A DNA stretch of 25,181 nucleotides from assembly GCA_014799485.1 (NCBI GenBank), contig JAAVHY010000017.1, positions 1 through 25,181 on the forward strand. The letters run 5' to 3'. The translations under genes and the position numbers were made by a program. Position 1 is the first letter of the stretch; the number at the start of each line of letters is the position of its first letter. The stretch comes from Clostridiales bacterium (lineage in GTDB: Bacteria; Bacillota_A; Clostridia; Oscillospirales; Oscillospiraceae). Under the pieces are notes generated by a model that was given only the letters and a program-made list of their open reading frames with translations, had not been told where the DNA came from and made no database searches. This document shows positions 1-7,472 of the stretch, piece after piece.

Positions 1-74
1 AACAGCAGCCACTGCCCCAGCGTCCGGACCGAGGGCCAGACGGCCGCGAGCCGCGCCCTGAGCATTTCCACCAT
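1..74 (-). CDS. Unknown protein, N-terminal fragment (runs off window start)
   Basis: On the minus strand an ATG at 74-72 follows a G-rich ribosome site (GGTGGGGG) and opens a frame of 24 codons that continues past the edge. The visible start (MVEMLRARLAAVW...) is basic and hydrophobic. A TATAAT on the minus strand at 119-114 could be its -10 box. It would be transcribed divergently from gap. Too little is present to name a family; a chance frame cannot be excluded. Confidence 0.35.
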   Translation of the reverse strand, partial: MVEMLRARLAAVWPSVRTLGQWLL

Positions 75-239
75 ATAGACCCCCACCCTTTCGGCGGAAA
101 TTCAATTCACTCCATTATACCATCTCTGTCAAGGCGGGAAAAATTCCCGATTTTTGGAAGAAACGGCGAGAACCCCCGCCGCCCTGCGGTTTTGCCCAAA
201 GGAACCCGAAAAAAGTTTGAAAATATTTTCACAATACCC

Positions 240-269
240 CTTCCTTTTGGGCTGGCAATAAGGTATAAT
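240..269 (+). promoter_or_regulatory. Probable gap promoter
   Basis: A perfect -10 box, TATAAT, lies at 264-269, about 50 bases before the gap start, in a locally AT-rich stretch of GC-rich DNA. The matching -35 position (TTCCTT) is poor, so the -35 assignment is uncertain. Confidence 0.5.
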
Positions 270-305
270 AAGACCGCGCAGATCCAGACCTACCATAATT
301 TATAA

Positions 306-1348
<1,043 letters not shown>

Positions 1349-1467
1349 TTGCGGAACTTTTTCGATTGATTTATCAAGAGAAAAAGTAAGCCAGGTGGAC
1401 GTAGACGCGGTGTAGTGGAACAACGATAACTGAGGATGCACCCCCTGGTGGATTCCCCATTAGCAGG

Positions 1468-1514
1468 AAAGCGCTCCTTTTCGGATGAAGCAAGTCCGAA
1501 AAGGAGCGCTTTTT
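1468..1514 (+). terminator. Terminator-like hairpin overlapping the integrase ribosome site
   Basis: A 17-bp perfect stem (1468-1484 with 1496-1512; an A-T pair at 1485/1495 adds an 18th) closes a 9-base loop and runs into a T5 tract at 1510-1514. It faces transcripts coming from gap and has the form of an intrinsic terminator. The integrase ribosome site AAGGAG (1501-1506) lies in the 3' arm, so the same structure would also hide the start of int at 1515. Confidence 0.8.
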
Positions 1515-2417
1515 ATGTTGTTAACTGCTGTCCGGGATGAATTTGCTTTCCATTGCGAGTGCCGTAAACTTTCCCCGCGAACGGTGAAGAACTACACGAA
1601 ACAGATCGACTACCTGTTGCAGTTTTTAGAGACGGAAAAAGCAGTGACGCACATTGAGGACGTGCAGGCAAGGCAGATCAAAGAATTTCTATTGGGCATG
1701 ACGAAAGCGGGACGGACAGCGAACTATGTGAATGACCTGCTGAAAGCCTATAAGGTATTTTTTCGGTATGCGTTTGAGGAGGACTACACCGAGGAGCTTT
1801 TGACAAAGAAAATTCAGAATGTCAAAAAGCCGAAGGTGATTATCCGCACGTTCACCGAACAAGAGCTAAAGAAAATGAGCAACTACTATCAGGGTTATGA
1901 TTACCTGACGATTCGCAACAAAGTAATTATTTTGCTGTTGATTGATACCGGGATTCGGCTGAGTGAATTGACGGAGTTGACGGAAGAACAGATCAAACAC
2001 GATTATATCATCATTCGCGGCAAGGGGGCAAAGGAGCGGGTGGTGCCTAAGTCCCCCCTGCTCAGTAAGTGGCTGATTAAGTATCTGGCCGTCCGAAAAT
2101 CCTACTTTGCCTATCGCGTCATCCCGGCAAATATCTTTTTGAGTAAGAACGGGAAGCCGCTGACCAATACCATGATTGACCGCATTGTGAAAGACGCGGG
2201 GAAAGCCTGCGGCGTGTCTGAGGATGTGCGAGTATCGGCGCACACGTTCCGGCACACTTACGCACAGTTCCAGTTAAAAGCGGGCCTTGACCTCTATTCC
2301 CTGTCCCGTCTGCTGGGGCATGAAAGTATCACGATCACGCAAACTTACCTGAACGGGTTGAGGGATAAGGAAGTGTTGCAACAGGCACAGAATACAAGCC
2401 CGCTTATGAACATTTGA
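1515..2417 (+). CDS. int: Tyrosine recombinase/integrase (XerD-like)
   Basis: This is a site-specific recombinase that should integrate and excise the element at the gap site. All catalytic residues are visible; numbered from an upstream in-frame ATG at 1485 they are Arg158 (TGIRLSE), Lys183 (GKGAKER), His253 and Arg256 (HTFRHT), His279 (LLGHE) and Tyr288 (TQTYL). An N-terminal SAM-like core-binding domain precedes them. I prefer ATG 1515 (300 residues) because AAGGAG lies 8 bases before it; ATG 1485 falls in the hairpin loop without a ribosome site. The gene starts 166 bp from the left repeat, as is usual for integrases. No convincing promoter is seen between the repeat and the gene, so gap read-through, gated by the hairpin, may drive it. 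Confidence 0.93.
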   Translation: MLLTAVRDEFAFHCECRKLSPRTVKNYTKQIDYLLQFLETEKAVTHIEDVQARQIKEFLLGMTKAGRTANYVNDLLKAYKVFFRYAFEEDYTEELLTKKIQNVKKPKVIIRTFTEQELKKMSNYYQGYDYLTIRNKVIILLLIDTGIRLSELTELTEEQIKHDYIIIRGKGAKERVVPKSPLLSKWLIKYLAVRKSYFAYRVIPANIFLSKNGKPLTNTMIDRIVKDAGKACGVSEDVRVSAHTFRHTYAQFQLKAGLDLYSLSRLLGHESITITQTYLNGLRDKEVLQQAQNTSPLMNI

Positions 2418-2432
2418 AGGTTGCTCCATCAA

Positions 2433-2470
2433 GGGGACAGGGTATCAAAGCCCTGTCCTCTCTCCTTATT
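2433..2470 (+). terminator. Weak intrinsic terminator after int
   Basis: An inverted repeat (2433-2442 with 2451-2460, including one G-T pair, loop TATCAAAG) lies 16 bases after the int stop and is followed by a T/C-rich run. The T tract is poor, so termination may be partial. Confidence 0.5.
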
Positions 2471-2741
2471 TGTGGAAGATTTTAGAAAGTGCTTTATCAA
2501 GAGCCGGCTTAACACTCTTGTCTATTGCTTTTTCTATTGCCTTTTCCAACTCTTTTTCTTCCGCTTTCCGTTGTTGTTCCTATGCGCGTTTTTGCAAAAG
2601 GGCCCGTGTCTTTTCTTTGCCCTTTTGGGAATAGTAAACCCAATTTTCATCAAATGTATAGTAGTGCTGTCGATACCAAGATTCATCCATTTTTCCCTAT
2701 TGATATAATATATCAGCAATTTCTTTTGGGAATAGCGCCAT
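2466..2741 (-). pseudogene. Small ORF interrupted by two in-frame amber codons
   Basis: On the minus strand ATG 2741 follows GAGGTGAT at good spacing and an AT-rich promoter-like region. The frame runs 92 codons to TAA at 2468-2466 but contains TAG at 2699-2697 (codon 15) and another TAG near codon 54; there are no TAA or TGA codons. The product would begin MALFPKEIADILYQ, then MDESWYRQHYYTFDENW, then a Lys/Glu-rich helix ending SKIFHK. The coding character on both sides of each TAG is consistent, so all three pieces belong to one gene. Either it is a pseudogene with two C-to-T changes (CAG to TAG), or TAG is read through. ATG 2690 has a weak ribosome site and could restart translation. The family is not recognised. 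Confidence 0.6.
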
Positions 2742-3179
2742 TTTTATCACCTCGTCATCTTTTATACTAATATAATACCAAAAATTTTTATTTGTTGCAA
2801 ATAAGAGCACTTTTCGCGTTGATCCGAGCGGGTGCAACAGGGATATAGCAGAACGATTAAAGCAACTTTTAATATCTTTACAACAACTTGGAGCAACAGC
2901 AAAGAACTGAGATACAGCTAATTGCAACTAATACCAGCTATTGAGAAAAACAGGCAATCAAGAGAAAAGACAGTTTATCGACAGGCATACCCCCTGGGGT
3001 CGGTATTCGGGCAAATCCAAACAAAAGGCACCCTGTGCAGTTTAGGACGCTTATTTTCCCACGAAAAGGCGTTTTACTTTGCCGTTATCGTATCATTGCT
3101 GACAAATAAAAGGCTTGCGGGGTTCGCGTGGCGAACTCCGCAAGCAGTTGCAACCGTTCTTTACTTGAAGCACTCGATT
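2742..3179. other. Intergenic region with GCAAC boxes; no clear gene
   Basis: No convincing intact gene is present. An open plus-strand stretch at 2776-2910 reads like a protein C-terminus (RDIAERLKQLL...) but has no start and overlaps the upstream region of the minus-strand ORF, so it may be a relic. GCAAC occurs at 2834, 2862, 2893 and 2924 with GCAAT at 2954, a spacing of 28-31 bp. This might be iteron-like or integrase arm sites. A short palindrome (ACCCC-CT-GGGGT) lies near 2990-3000. Confidence 0.4.
3103..3145 (-). terminator. Long hairpin, terminator-like on the minus strand
   Basis: Arms 3113-3127 and 3131-3145 form a 15-bp stem (one G-T pair) with a 3-base loop. On the minus strand it is followed by CCTTTTATTT, as for an intrinsic terminator. 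No minus-strand gene ends here, so it may instead protect the region from read-through or be a replication or processing structure. Confidence 0.5.
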
Positions 3180-3208
3180 TTGATTTTATGAAAAATTTTT
3201 GTTATTAT
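3180..3208 (+). promoter_or_regulatory. Promoter of the winged-helix gene
   Basis: TTGATT (3180-3185), a 17-base spacer and TATTAT (3203-3208) lie upstream of the strong ribosome site at 3248. A 15-base palindrome, CAAGG-AAAAC-CCTTG (3220-3234), sits between promoter and ribosome site and could be an operator. Confidence 0.6.
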
Positions 3209-3247
3209 ATATACATAAACAAGGAAAACCCTTGAATAATTTTGAAA

Positions 3248-3284
3248 AGGAGGACATTTTATGTCCCGGACTGTTCCAAATTAG
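3248..3284 (+). promoter_or_regulatory. Strong ribosome site and 7-codon frame ending in TAG
   Basis: AAGGAGG (3247-3253) precedes ATG 3261, which encodes MSRTVPN and then TAG at 3282-3284. The same frame continues without another stop into the winged-helix gene (GTG 3312 is 17 codons downstream). So the good start signal belongs to a frame broken only by one amber codon. It could be a leader peptide, an amber-inactivated N-terminus or a recoded Gln codon. Confidence 0.65.
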
Positions 3285-3311
3285 AGAACAATAGTTATCC
3301 ACAAAGAAAAA

Positions 3312-3587
3312 GTGAAATCTGATTTTCTACAAATTTCCAATGAGCATTGGATGGAGTTTAATAAAAAGTACGGCCCTTATGCGTTGCAGGTGTATTTGTA
3401 CCTTGCTAAAAACGCAGACGGATATTCTTTTGCTTTATCTCCAAAAGCAGCAAGGGAAGCGGCGGGGATCACAAAAACTACGTTTGAAAAATATGTAGAC
3501 CTTTTGATTGAGGAAGGGTATTTGGTCAAACGAGAGGGGAACACATATGACTTCTATGAAACGCCATACAAGCAAGGGGACGATTGA
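3312..3587 (+). CDS. Winged-helix replication-initiator-like protein
   Basis: The frame encodes about 91 residues that resemble the N-terminal winged-helix domain of plasmid and phage replication or DnaD-type proteins: a helix with NEHWMEFNKKYGPYALQVYLYL, then an HTH (LSPKAAREAAGITKTTFEKYVDLL) and a wing (EEGYLVKREGNTYDFYE). It probably binds DNA in replication or control of the element. The assignment rests on sequence character only. GTG 3312 has no good ribosome site; the real signals point to ATG 3261, which is in frame but separated by a TAG at 3282. The protein is short for a full initiator, so it may be only the DNA-binding part. Confidence 0.6.
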   Translation: MKSDFLQISNEHWMEFNKKYGPYALQVYLYLAKNADGYSFALSPKAAREAAGITKTTFEKYVDLLIEEGYLVKREGNTYDFYETPYKQGDD

Positions 3588-3702
3588 GGAGTTCGCCGTA
3601 AAATACATTGCCAAATACGCAGGACGAACCAACCCCAAATTGTTCAGTTCGGCACAGGCAATAGGAAGTCCGCAGAACAGTATAGAAATAGATAATATAT
3701 AA
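3547..3702 (+). CDS. Possible overlapping small ORF
   Basis: ATG 3547 follows GAGAGGGGA at workable spacing and encodes 51 residues (MTSMKRHTSKGTIEEFAVKY...), overlapping the end of the winged-helix gene in another frame and ending in TAA. It is basic and could be translationally coupled. No family is recognised and it may be a chance frame. Confidence 0.3.
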   Translation: MTSMKRHTSKGTIEEFAVKYIAKYAGRTNPKLFSSAQAIGSPQNSIEIDNI

Positions 3703-3786
3703 GATCAACAGATAAGGGAAACAGATAATTATCAAGAGGTAGTTGGTATGGTGTCCTGCAAAATAAAGGATTCGAGCAGGGCAACA

Positions 3787-3826
3787 AAAGGAAGGTATCT
3801 GTCAGCCAATACAGATACCTTCCTTT
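3787..3826. terminator. Bidirectional terminator between convergent genes
   Basis: A perfect 16-bp stem (3787-3802 with 3811-3826) closes an 8-base loop. T-rich sequence follows on both strands. It ends the plus-strand winged-helix unit and the minus-strand gene whose stop is at 3834. Confidence 0.85.
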
Positions 3827-3833
3827 GCTCTTG

Positions 3834-4376
3834 TTAGGAAACCTTGTCCAAAAGCGCGATGGGATTTTCGGTGCTATCCTTCTTTTCCATATCGCCAAAA
3901 ATGGTGTCGATCACGTCCACAACCTCCTCCAAGGTTTGGCACTCGGCAAACTCGGCCAGGAGCTTGCGGGCAGTAGCCATACTGATGAACCACTCCACCT
4001 CTTGCTCCTCCTGCTCGCAGAAAACGGGTTGCATAAACGAGGAATACTTGGACTTGAACCAGTTCCGAACCATATCATAGCCGTGACCCTTCTGGTTGGC
4101 AAGGTTGCGTTTTTTGGCAAACTCCACCAGATTTTCGCGGGCGTTAGGTTGGGAAGCGATGTAGCGCACCATGTTGGCATAGGTCAAGTTCTTGTTTGCA
4201 GTCCTCTTGTTCTCATTGATCTTGATGGCGCGGACTTTAACAGAATACGTGGGGAAAGCCGCAATCACTTCCTGAAGCAAATCACACTCATCGGAACCAA
4301 ATTGGGATGCGCTTTCATAGAACTTCTTGGTGCAGACGATGGAGGTACTGGCGTGGTCGATAGTGTAGTTTTTCAT
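3834..4376 (-). CDS. Unknown element protein, 180 residues
   Basis: ATG 4376 follows AAGGAAT/GAAGAAT on the minus strand. A TATAAT at 4438-4433 is a likely -10 box. The protein is mixed charged and helical, with no signal peptide or membrane segment: an N-terminal MKNYTIDHASTSIVCTKKFY, a central basic stretch (KRTANKNLTYANMVRYI) and an acidic C-terminal half with EEQEVEWF. It ends at a strong terminator and is separated from xre by its own 196-bp leader, so it is probably its own transcription unit. I do not recognise the family. It may be cargo or a regulator of the element. Confidence 0.7.
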   Translation of the reverse strand: MKNYTIDHASTSIVCTKKFYESASQFGSDECDLLQEVIAAFPTYSVKVRAIKINENKRTANKNLTYANMVRYIASQPNARENLVEFAKKRNLANQKGHGYDMVRNWFKSKYSSFMQPVFCEQEEQEVEWFISMATARKLLAEFAECQTLEEVVDVIDTIFGDMEKKDSTENPIALLDKVS

Positions 4377-4432
4377 ATTCTTCTATTCCTTTCTTGTCTG
4401 GGAGGCTTTTGCTCTCCCTTTGTTATGTGCTT

Positions 4433-4572
4433 ATTATAACAGGGGTGTAGTCCGATAAACCGGCACTTTATAGGAATTGGAAAAAGTTTTTTGAAGTTGT
4501 TTGGAAAGAGTTAGAAAGTTGCTAAAAATTCTATACTGAGGAGTGAATTGCATAAAAAGTTGCCGGAAGTTG
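4433..4572 (-). promoter_or_regulatory. Promoter and AAGTTG-box region upstream of the 180-residue gene
   Basis: TATAAT on the minus strand (4438-4433) has only a weak -35 partner. Four AAGTTG boxes lie at 4494, 4516, 4557 and 4567 on the plus strand, in a very AT-rich stretch. They could be binding sites for an element regulator, but a chance origin in AT-rich DNA is possible. Confidence 0.35.
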
Positions 4573-4585
4573 TTACTTCCGGCAA
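4550..4585 (-). terminator. Intrinsic terminator of the xre gene
   Basis: An 11-bp perfect stem (4560-4570 with 4575-4585) with a TGTT loop overlaps the xre stop codon. On the minus strand it is followed by CTTTTTAT. Confidence 0.85.
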
Positions 4586-4902
4586 TCGTTGGTATTGGCG
4601 ATATCTTTAATAACTTGGAGAATATGATCTGCTTGCGAAGCTGTCAGCTTTTCAAGCTCACTCAAAAGCTCCTTTGACTTCTGAGGTGCAGGGGAATCTA
4701 TATTGAAAAAGTCTTGCGGGGTAATTCCAAAAAATTCACAGATGTAAATAAACCCAGTCATAGACGGCAGTGTCCGTTTATTCTCAATTTTGTTGATGTA
4801 ACTTTCGCTTTGCCCCAATGATAAGCTCATATCTCTTGCTGAAATGCCCTTTTGTGTGCGGAGTTCAGCGATCCGTAAAGGAAACCATTCCAAATAATCC
4901 AT
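4573..4902 (-). CDS. Xre-family transcriptional regulator (element repressor)
   Basis: The 109-residue protein has an N-terminal Cro/CI-type helix-turn-helix at about residues 10-64 (RIAELRTQKGISARDM ... ESYINKIENKRTLPSM) and a short helical C-terminus. Such proteins repress integrative-element genes. It is divergent from the excisionase-like gene at 5064, with a shared 161-bp control region holding a TGTAATG/CATTACA inverted repeat. This is the usual lysogeny-type switch layout. ATG 4902 follows a G-rich ribosome site. Confidence 0.85.
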   Translation of the reverse strand: MDYLEWFPLRIAELRTQKGISARDMSLSLGQSESYINKIENKRTLPSMTGFIYICEFFGITPQDFFNIDSPAPQKSKELLSELEKLTASQADHILQVIKDIANTNDCRK

Positions 4903-4918
4903 AAGCCGCCCCCAGACG

Positions 4919-5010
4919 TGTAATGGATATATTATAAATCCTCTGCCTCCACATTACAGAGAATTAAAAGATATGTTTTGCTTTACATAGAACCTAATAA
5001 GATATATAAT
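4919..5010 (+). promoter_or_regulatory. Divergent control region with xis promoter and possible operator
   Basis: On the plus strand TTTACA (4982-4987), a 17-base spacer and TATAAT (5005-5010) make a near-consensus promoter for the xis-SLH genes. On the minus strand a TATAAT near 4936-4931 could serve xre. A 7-bp inverted repeat, TGTAATG (4919-4925) and CATTACA (4952-4958), brackets the xre -10 region and is a candidate operator. Confidence 0.65.
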
Positions 5011-5063
5011 TGGAGCTACAGGGATTTTATTTCCCTATATATCGACACAAGGAGGATCATATC

Positions 5064-5228
5064 ATGGGCAAATACATGGGTACAAGCGAAGCGGGTGATA
5101 AGTGGGGGTGTCATAGGGACAAAGTTTCAAAAGCGTGTCGGGAGGGTAAGGTTGAGGGCGCAGAGCAGGATGGGCCGGGAAAGCCTTGGAGGATTCCCGC
5201 AGATGCGCCTAATCCGTTTAATAAATAA
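5064..5228 (+). CDS. xis: Excisionase/AlpA-like helix-turn-helix protein
   Basis: This 54-residue protein has the layout of small MerR-type excisionases: a start like MGKYMGTSEAGDKWGCHRDKV (helix-turn-helix), a wing with CREGKVEGAEQDG, and an ending WRIPADAPNPFNK. It would direct the integrase towards excision. ATG 5064 is chosen because AAGGAGG lies just upstream. It is the first gene of the rightward unit and is followed 13 bp later by the SLH gene. The functional call rests on fold and context; a transcription factor role is the alternative. Confidence 0.75.
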   Translation: MGKYMGTSEAGDKWGCHRDKVSKACREGKVEGAEQDGPGKPWRIPADAPNPFNK

Positions 5229-5241
5229 AGGAGGGCCGAAA

Positions 5242-6612
5242 ATGAAACGATTACTTACCATATTATTATCACTTGGCATGGTGTTGTCAATTACTCCATC
5301 TGTCTTTGCGGCAAGTGATGAAGCAACAAGCGCCGCAAATGCTCTTTATGAATTGGGCCTTTTCAGGGGGACGGGAACAGACGCAAGCGGCAACCCTATC
5401 TTTGAGCTTGATCGTGCTCCGACGCGCCATGAAGCAATTACAATGCTTGTGCGGTTGCTGGGGAAAGAGAGTGAGGCAAAGGCTGGTTCGTGGGCAATTC
5501 CCTTTACAGACGTGGCAGATTGGGCAAAACCCTATGTAGGGTATGCGTATGCAAACGGTTTGACAAGTGGCACATCTGCGACCACATATGGCGGCAATGA
5601 TATTATAACGGCATCCCAATACATTACGTTTGTCCTCCGTGCCCTGGGCTATTCGAGCGGGACTGATTTCCAATGGGATAAAGCGTGGGAATTGTCTGAT
5701 AGGATTGGTTTGACAGATGGGCGATACAATGCTGGTACATTTAATTTTACCCGTGGTGATGTGGCTATTGTTTCACATAGGGCATTGTCTGCAGATCACA
5801 AACGTGAAGATCAGACGTTGCCTAATCCGAGTGGTGATATAACAGTAGACAAATTACAAGGGGTTTGGCAATCTATTCGTCAGGAAGATAATTACAACCA
5901 TAGCGAAAGCGAATATGTTTTTTCTGGTAATCAGTTTACATATGCGTATTCTAATACCAAAGATAATAATACATATATATTGTGGTATAGAATGGGAACT
6001 TATCAAATTCAAGGCGATAAACTTATTTTGCTTTTATCATATCAGAAAGATTATAATGCTTTAGACAATTGTGTATCATCTATAACAAATTCAAGAACTG
6101 ATGAACTTGCAATTACAGATTTTCTTGAAAATAGCATTAAAATTAGCATGACTAGCTATAACCGGGTATCAGATTCTACTATAAAAGATCAAGTAACAAA
6201 TGCTTTAGCAGAAAAAGAAAGTAACCCCAGCACATCTAAACCTTCCACGGACAGTTCCACAAACGATTATACGTACTTGGCCGCAAGCGATTTTAGAAGT
6301 ATACGGCGTCAATATTCCAATGCGGCCCCGCGATGTGCCTATGTGGTAGCCTTTACAGACAAAAACGGAGATAAATGTGTATTAGTTGATTTGTATTGGA
6401 AAATTATCAATAATTATCATGATGTAATACTTCACAATTTAACTACAGGTAGGGTAATAAATGACCCGGCAACATATTATGGAAATATGGCAAACCGCCA
6501 GTATGGTGCAAGTAAATTGCACTATATGGATTTGCAACTTGAAGTGTTGGAACATCTTGCAGGCGAAACGAAGAGCGGAACCTATATAAGCCCCGAAGCA
6601 TTAAGTCAATAG
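5242..6612 (+). CDS. Secreted SLH-domain protein with lipocalin-like region
   Basis: A 456-residue secreted protein. It has a signal peptide (MKRLLTILLSLG...SVFA-AS, residues 1-24), then three S-layer-homology-like repeats at about 27-73, 84-136 and 145-182 (for example RAPTRHEAITMLVRLLG and DVADWAKPYVGYAYANGL). SLH repeats anchor proteins to cell-wall polymers. A beta-rich region at about 205-300 (KLQGVWQSIRQEDN, YVFSGNQFTYAY, GTYQIQGDKLIL) resembles lipocalin-type domains. A Ser/Thr/Pro linker leads to an unknown C-terminal domain. ATG 5242 follows GGAGG. The gene is AT-rich and is unusual cargo for so small an element. It ends in TAG with TAA three codons later in frame. Confidence 0.82.
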   Translation: MKRLLTILLSLGMVLSITPSVFAASDEATSAANALYELGLFRGTGTDASGNPIFELDRAPTRHEAITMLVRLLGKESEAKAGSWAIPFTDVADWAKPYVGYAYANGLTSGTSATTYGGNDIITASQYITFVLRALGYSSGTDFQWDKAWELSDRIGLTDGRYNAGTFNFTRGDVAIVSHRALSADHKREDQTLPNPSGDITVDKLQGVWQSIRQEDNYNHSESEYVFSGNQFTYAYSNTKDNNTYILWYRMGTYQIQGDKLILLLSYQKDYNALDNCVSSITNSRTDELAITDFLENSIKISMTSYNRVSDSTIKDQVTNALAEKESNPSTSKPSTDSSTNDYTYLAASDFRSIRRQYSNAAPRCAYVVAFTDKNGDKCVLVDLYWKIINNYHDVILHNLTTGRVINDPATYYGNMANRQYGASKLHYMDLQLEVLEHLAGETKSGTYISPEALSQ

Positions 6613-6682
6613 AAATTTTAATTATACAAGAATGATGCTAGGGATTTCAGAAATGATTTAGCATATATTTTTGAAGAGTAAA

Positions 6683-6712
6683 GGCAGGGCCGGGTGCAAT
6701 CCTGGCCCTGCC
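6683..6712. terminator. Hairpin after the SLH gene
   Basis: A 9-bp perfect stem (6683-6691 with 6704-6712) rich in G and C lies 70 bp after the SLH stop. No long T tract follows on either strand, so it may be a weak terminator or mRNA-stabilising hairpin. Confidence 0.5.
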
Positions 6713-6716
6713 CTAT

Positions 6717-6833
6717 ATGTGTCAATAGCCTATGCCCTAATGACACATGAGAGCAAGCCTATTTTTCTGTGTCACACGACTTAATTAGTATATTTTGAAA
6801 TGTTGCAAATATATTTTATATCCTATTGACACA
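6717..6833. promoter_or_regulatory. Candidate res site (four TGTGTCA boxes) of the resolvase
   Basis: TGTGTCA occurs at 6718-6724 and 6768-6774, and its complement TGACACA at 6741-6747 and 6827-6833. The first pair is an inverted repeat extended to 8 bp with a 16-base spacer, the size and symmetry of a resolvase crossover subsite. The second pair spans 66 bp and could be accessory subsites. The last box overlaps the resolvase -35. Confidence 0.6.
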
Positions 6834-6854
6834 AAAGACTTGTTGTGGTAGAAT
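6826..6854 (+). promoter_or_regulatory. Resolvase promoter
   Basis: TTGACA (6826-6831), a 17-base spacer and TAGAAT (6849-6854). The fourth TGACACA box covers the -35, suggesting autorepression by bound resolvase. Confidence 0.8.
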
Positions 6855-6884
6855 AATAGCAGATCAAGCAAGGGGGCGCGGCTC

Positions 6885-7445
6885 ATGCGAGTTGGCTATG
6901 TACGATGTTCTACCATCGAACAGAACGAAGCACGACAATTGAAAATGATGGAGGAACAACAGGCCGAAAAGATATTTATAGACAAAGCCAGCGGCAAGAA
7001 CACAGACCGCGCCGCCTTCAAGGAAATGATGGGCTTTGTCCGTGCGGGGGACATTGTAGTGGTGGAGAGCATTTCCCGTATTGCCCGGAACACCCGCGAC
7101 CTTCTTTCTACTGTTTCAGACCTGACCGCGCGGCAAGTGGAGTTTGTCAGCTTGAAAGAGAATATTGACACCACTACCCCGCAAGGGCGGTTCATGCTCA
7201 CGGTATTTGGTGCTCTTGCTGAGTTAGAGCGGGAAAATATCTTGGAACGCCAGCGTGAGGGCATAGAGATTGCCAAGAGTGAGGGTAAGTACAAGGGCCG
7301 CAAGCCGTTGGACGTGAATGAAACGCAGTTCAAAGAGGTTTGCGCCCGGTGGAGGGCGGGCGAGATCACCGCAACCGCCGCCATGCAGGAGGTAGGGTTA
7401 AAGCCCAATACCTTCTATCGGAGGGTCAAGGACATGGGCCTGTAA
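6885..7445 (+). CDS. Small serine recombinase (resolvase/invertase family)
   Basis: A 186-residue serine recombinase of normal small-resolvase length. The nucleophile is Ser9 (YVRCS); the conserved arginine region SRIARNTRD (64-72) and the E-helix GALAELERENILERQREGI (109-127) follow, then a Hin-like DNA-binding helix-turn-helix at about 158-182 (GEITATAAMQEVGLKPNTFYRRV). ATG 6885 follows AGGGGG. A promoter and an array of TGTGTCA boxes sit directly upstream, as in Tn3-type resolvases. It likely resolves multimers of the element or acts as an invertase. No transposase accompanies it. Confidence 0.92.
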   Translation: MRVGYVRCSTIEQNEARQLKMMEEQQAEKIFIDKASGKNTDRAAFKEMMGFVRAGDIVVVESISRIARNTRDLLSTVSDLTARQVEFVSLKENIDTTTPQGRFMLTVFGALAELERENILERQREGIEIAKSEGKYKGRKPLDVNETQFKEVCARWRAGEITATAAMQEVGLKPNTFYRRVKDMGL

Positions 7446-7472
7446 AGGATATAGGGAGATAGGAGTGAAGAT

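Noticed and set aside
2421..2770. Plus-strand frames of 81-95 codons after int
   Set aside because: They are Phe/Leu-rich complements of the Lys/Glu-rich minus-strand ORF at 2741-2466, which has the real promoter and ribosome site.
3736..3780. tRNA-like stretch (GGTAGTTGGTA, then GGATTCGA) in the element, considered as a possible suppressor tRNA
   Set aside because: The arms needed for a cloverleaf do not pair, there is no CUA anticodon loop and no acceptor stem; only a GTCCTGC/GCAGGGC pairing is present. No amber suppressor tRNA was found in the window.
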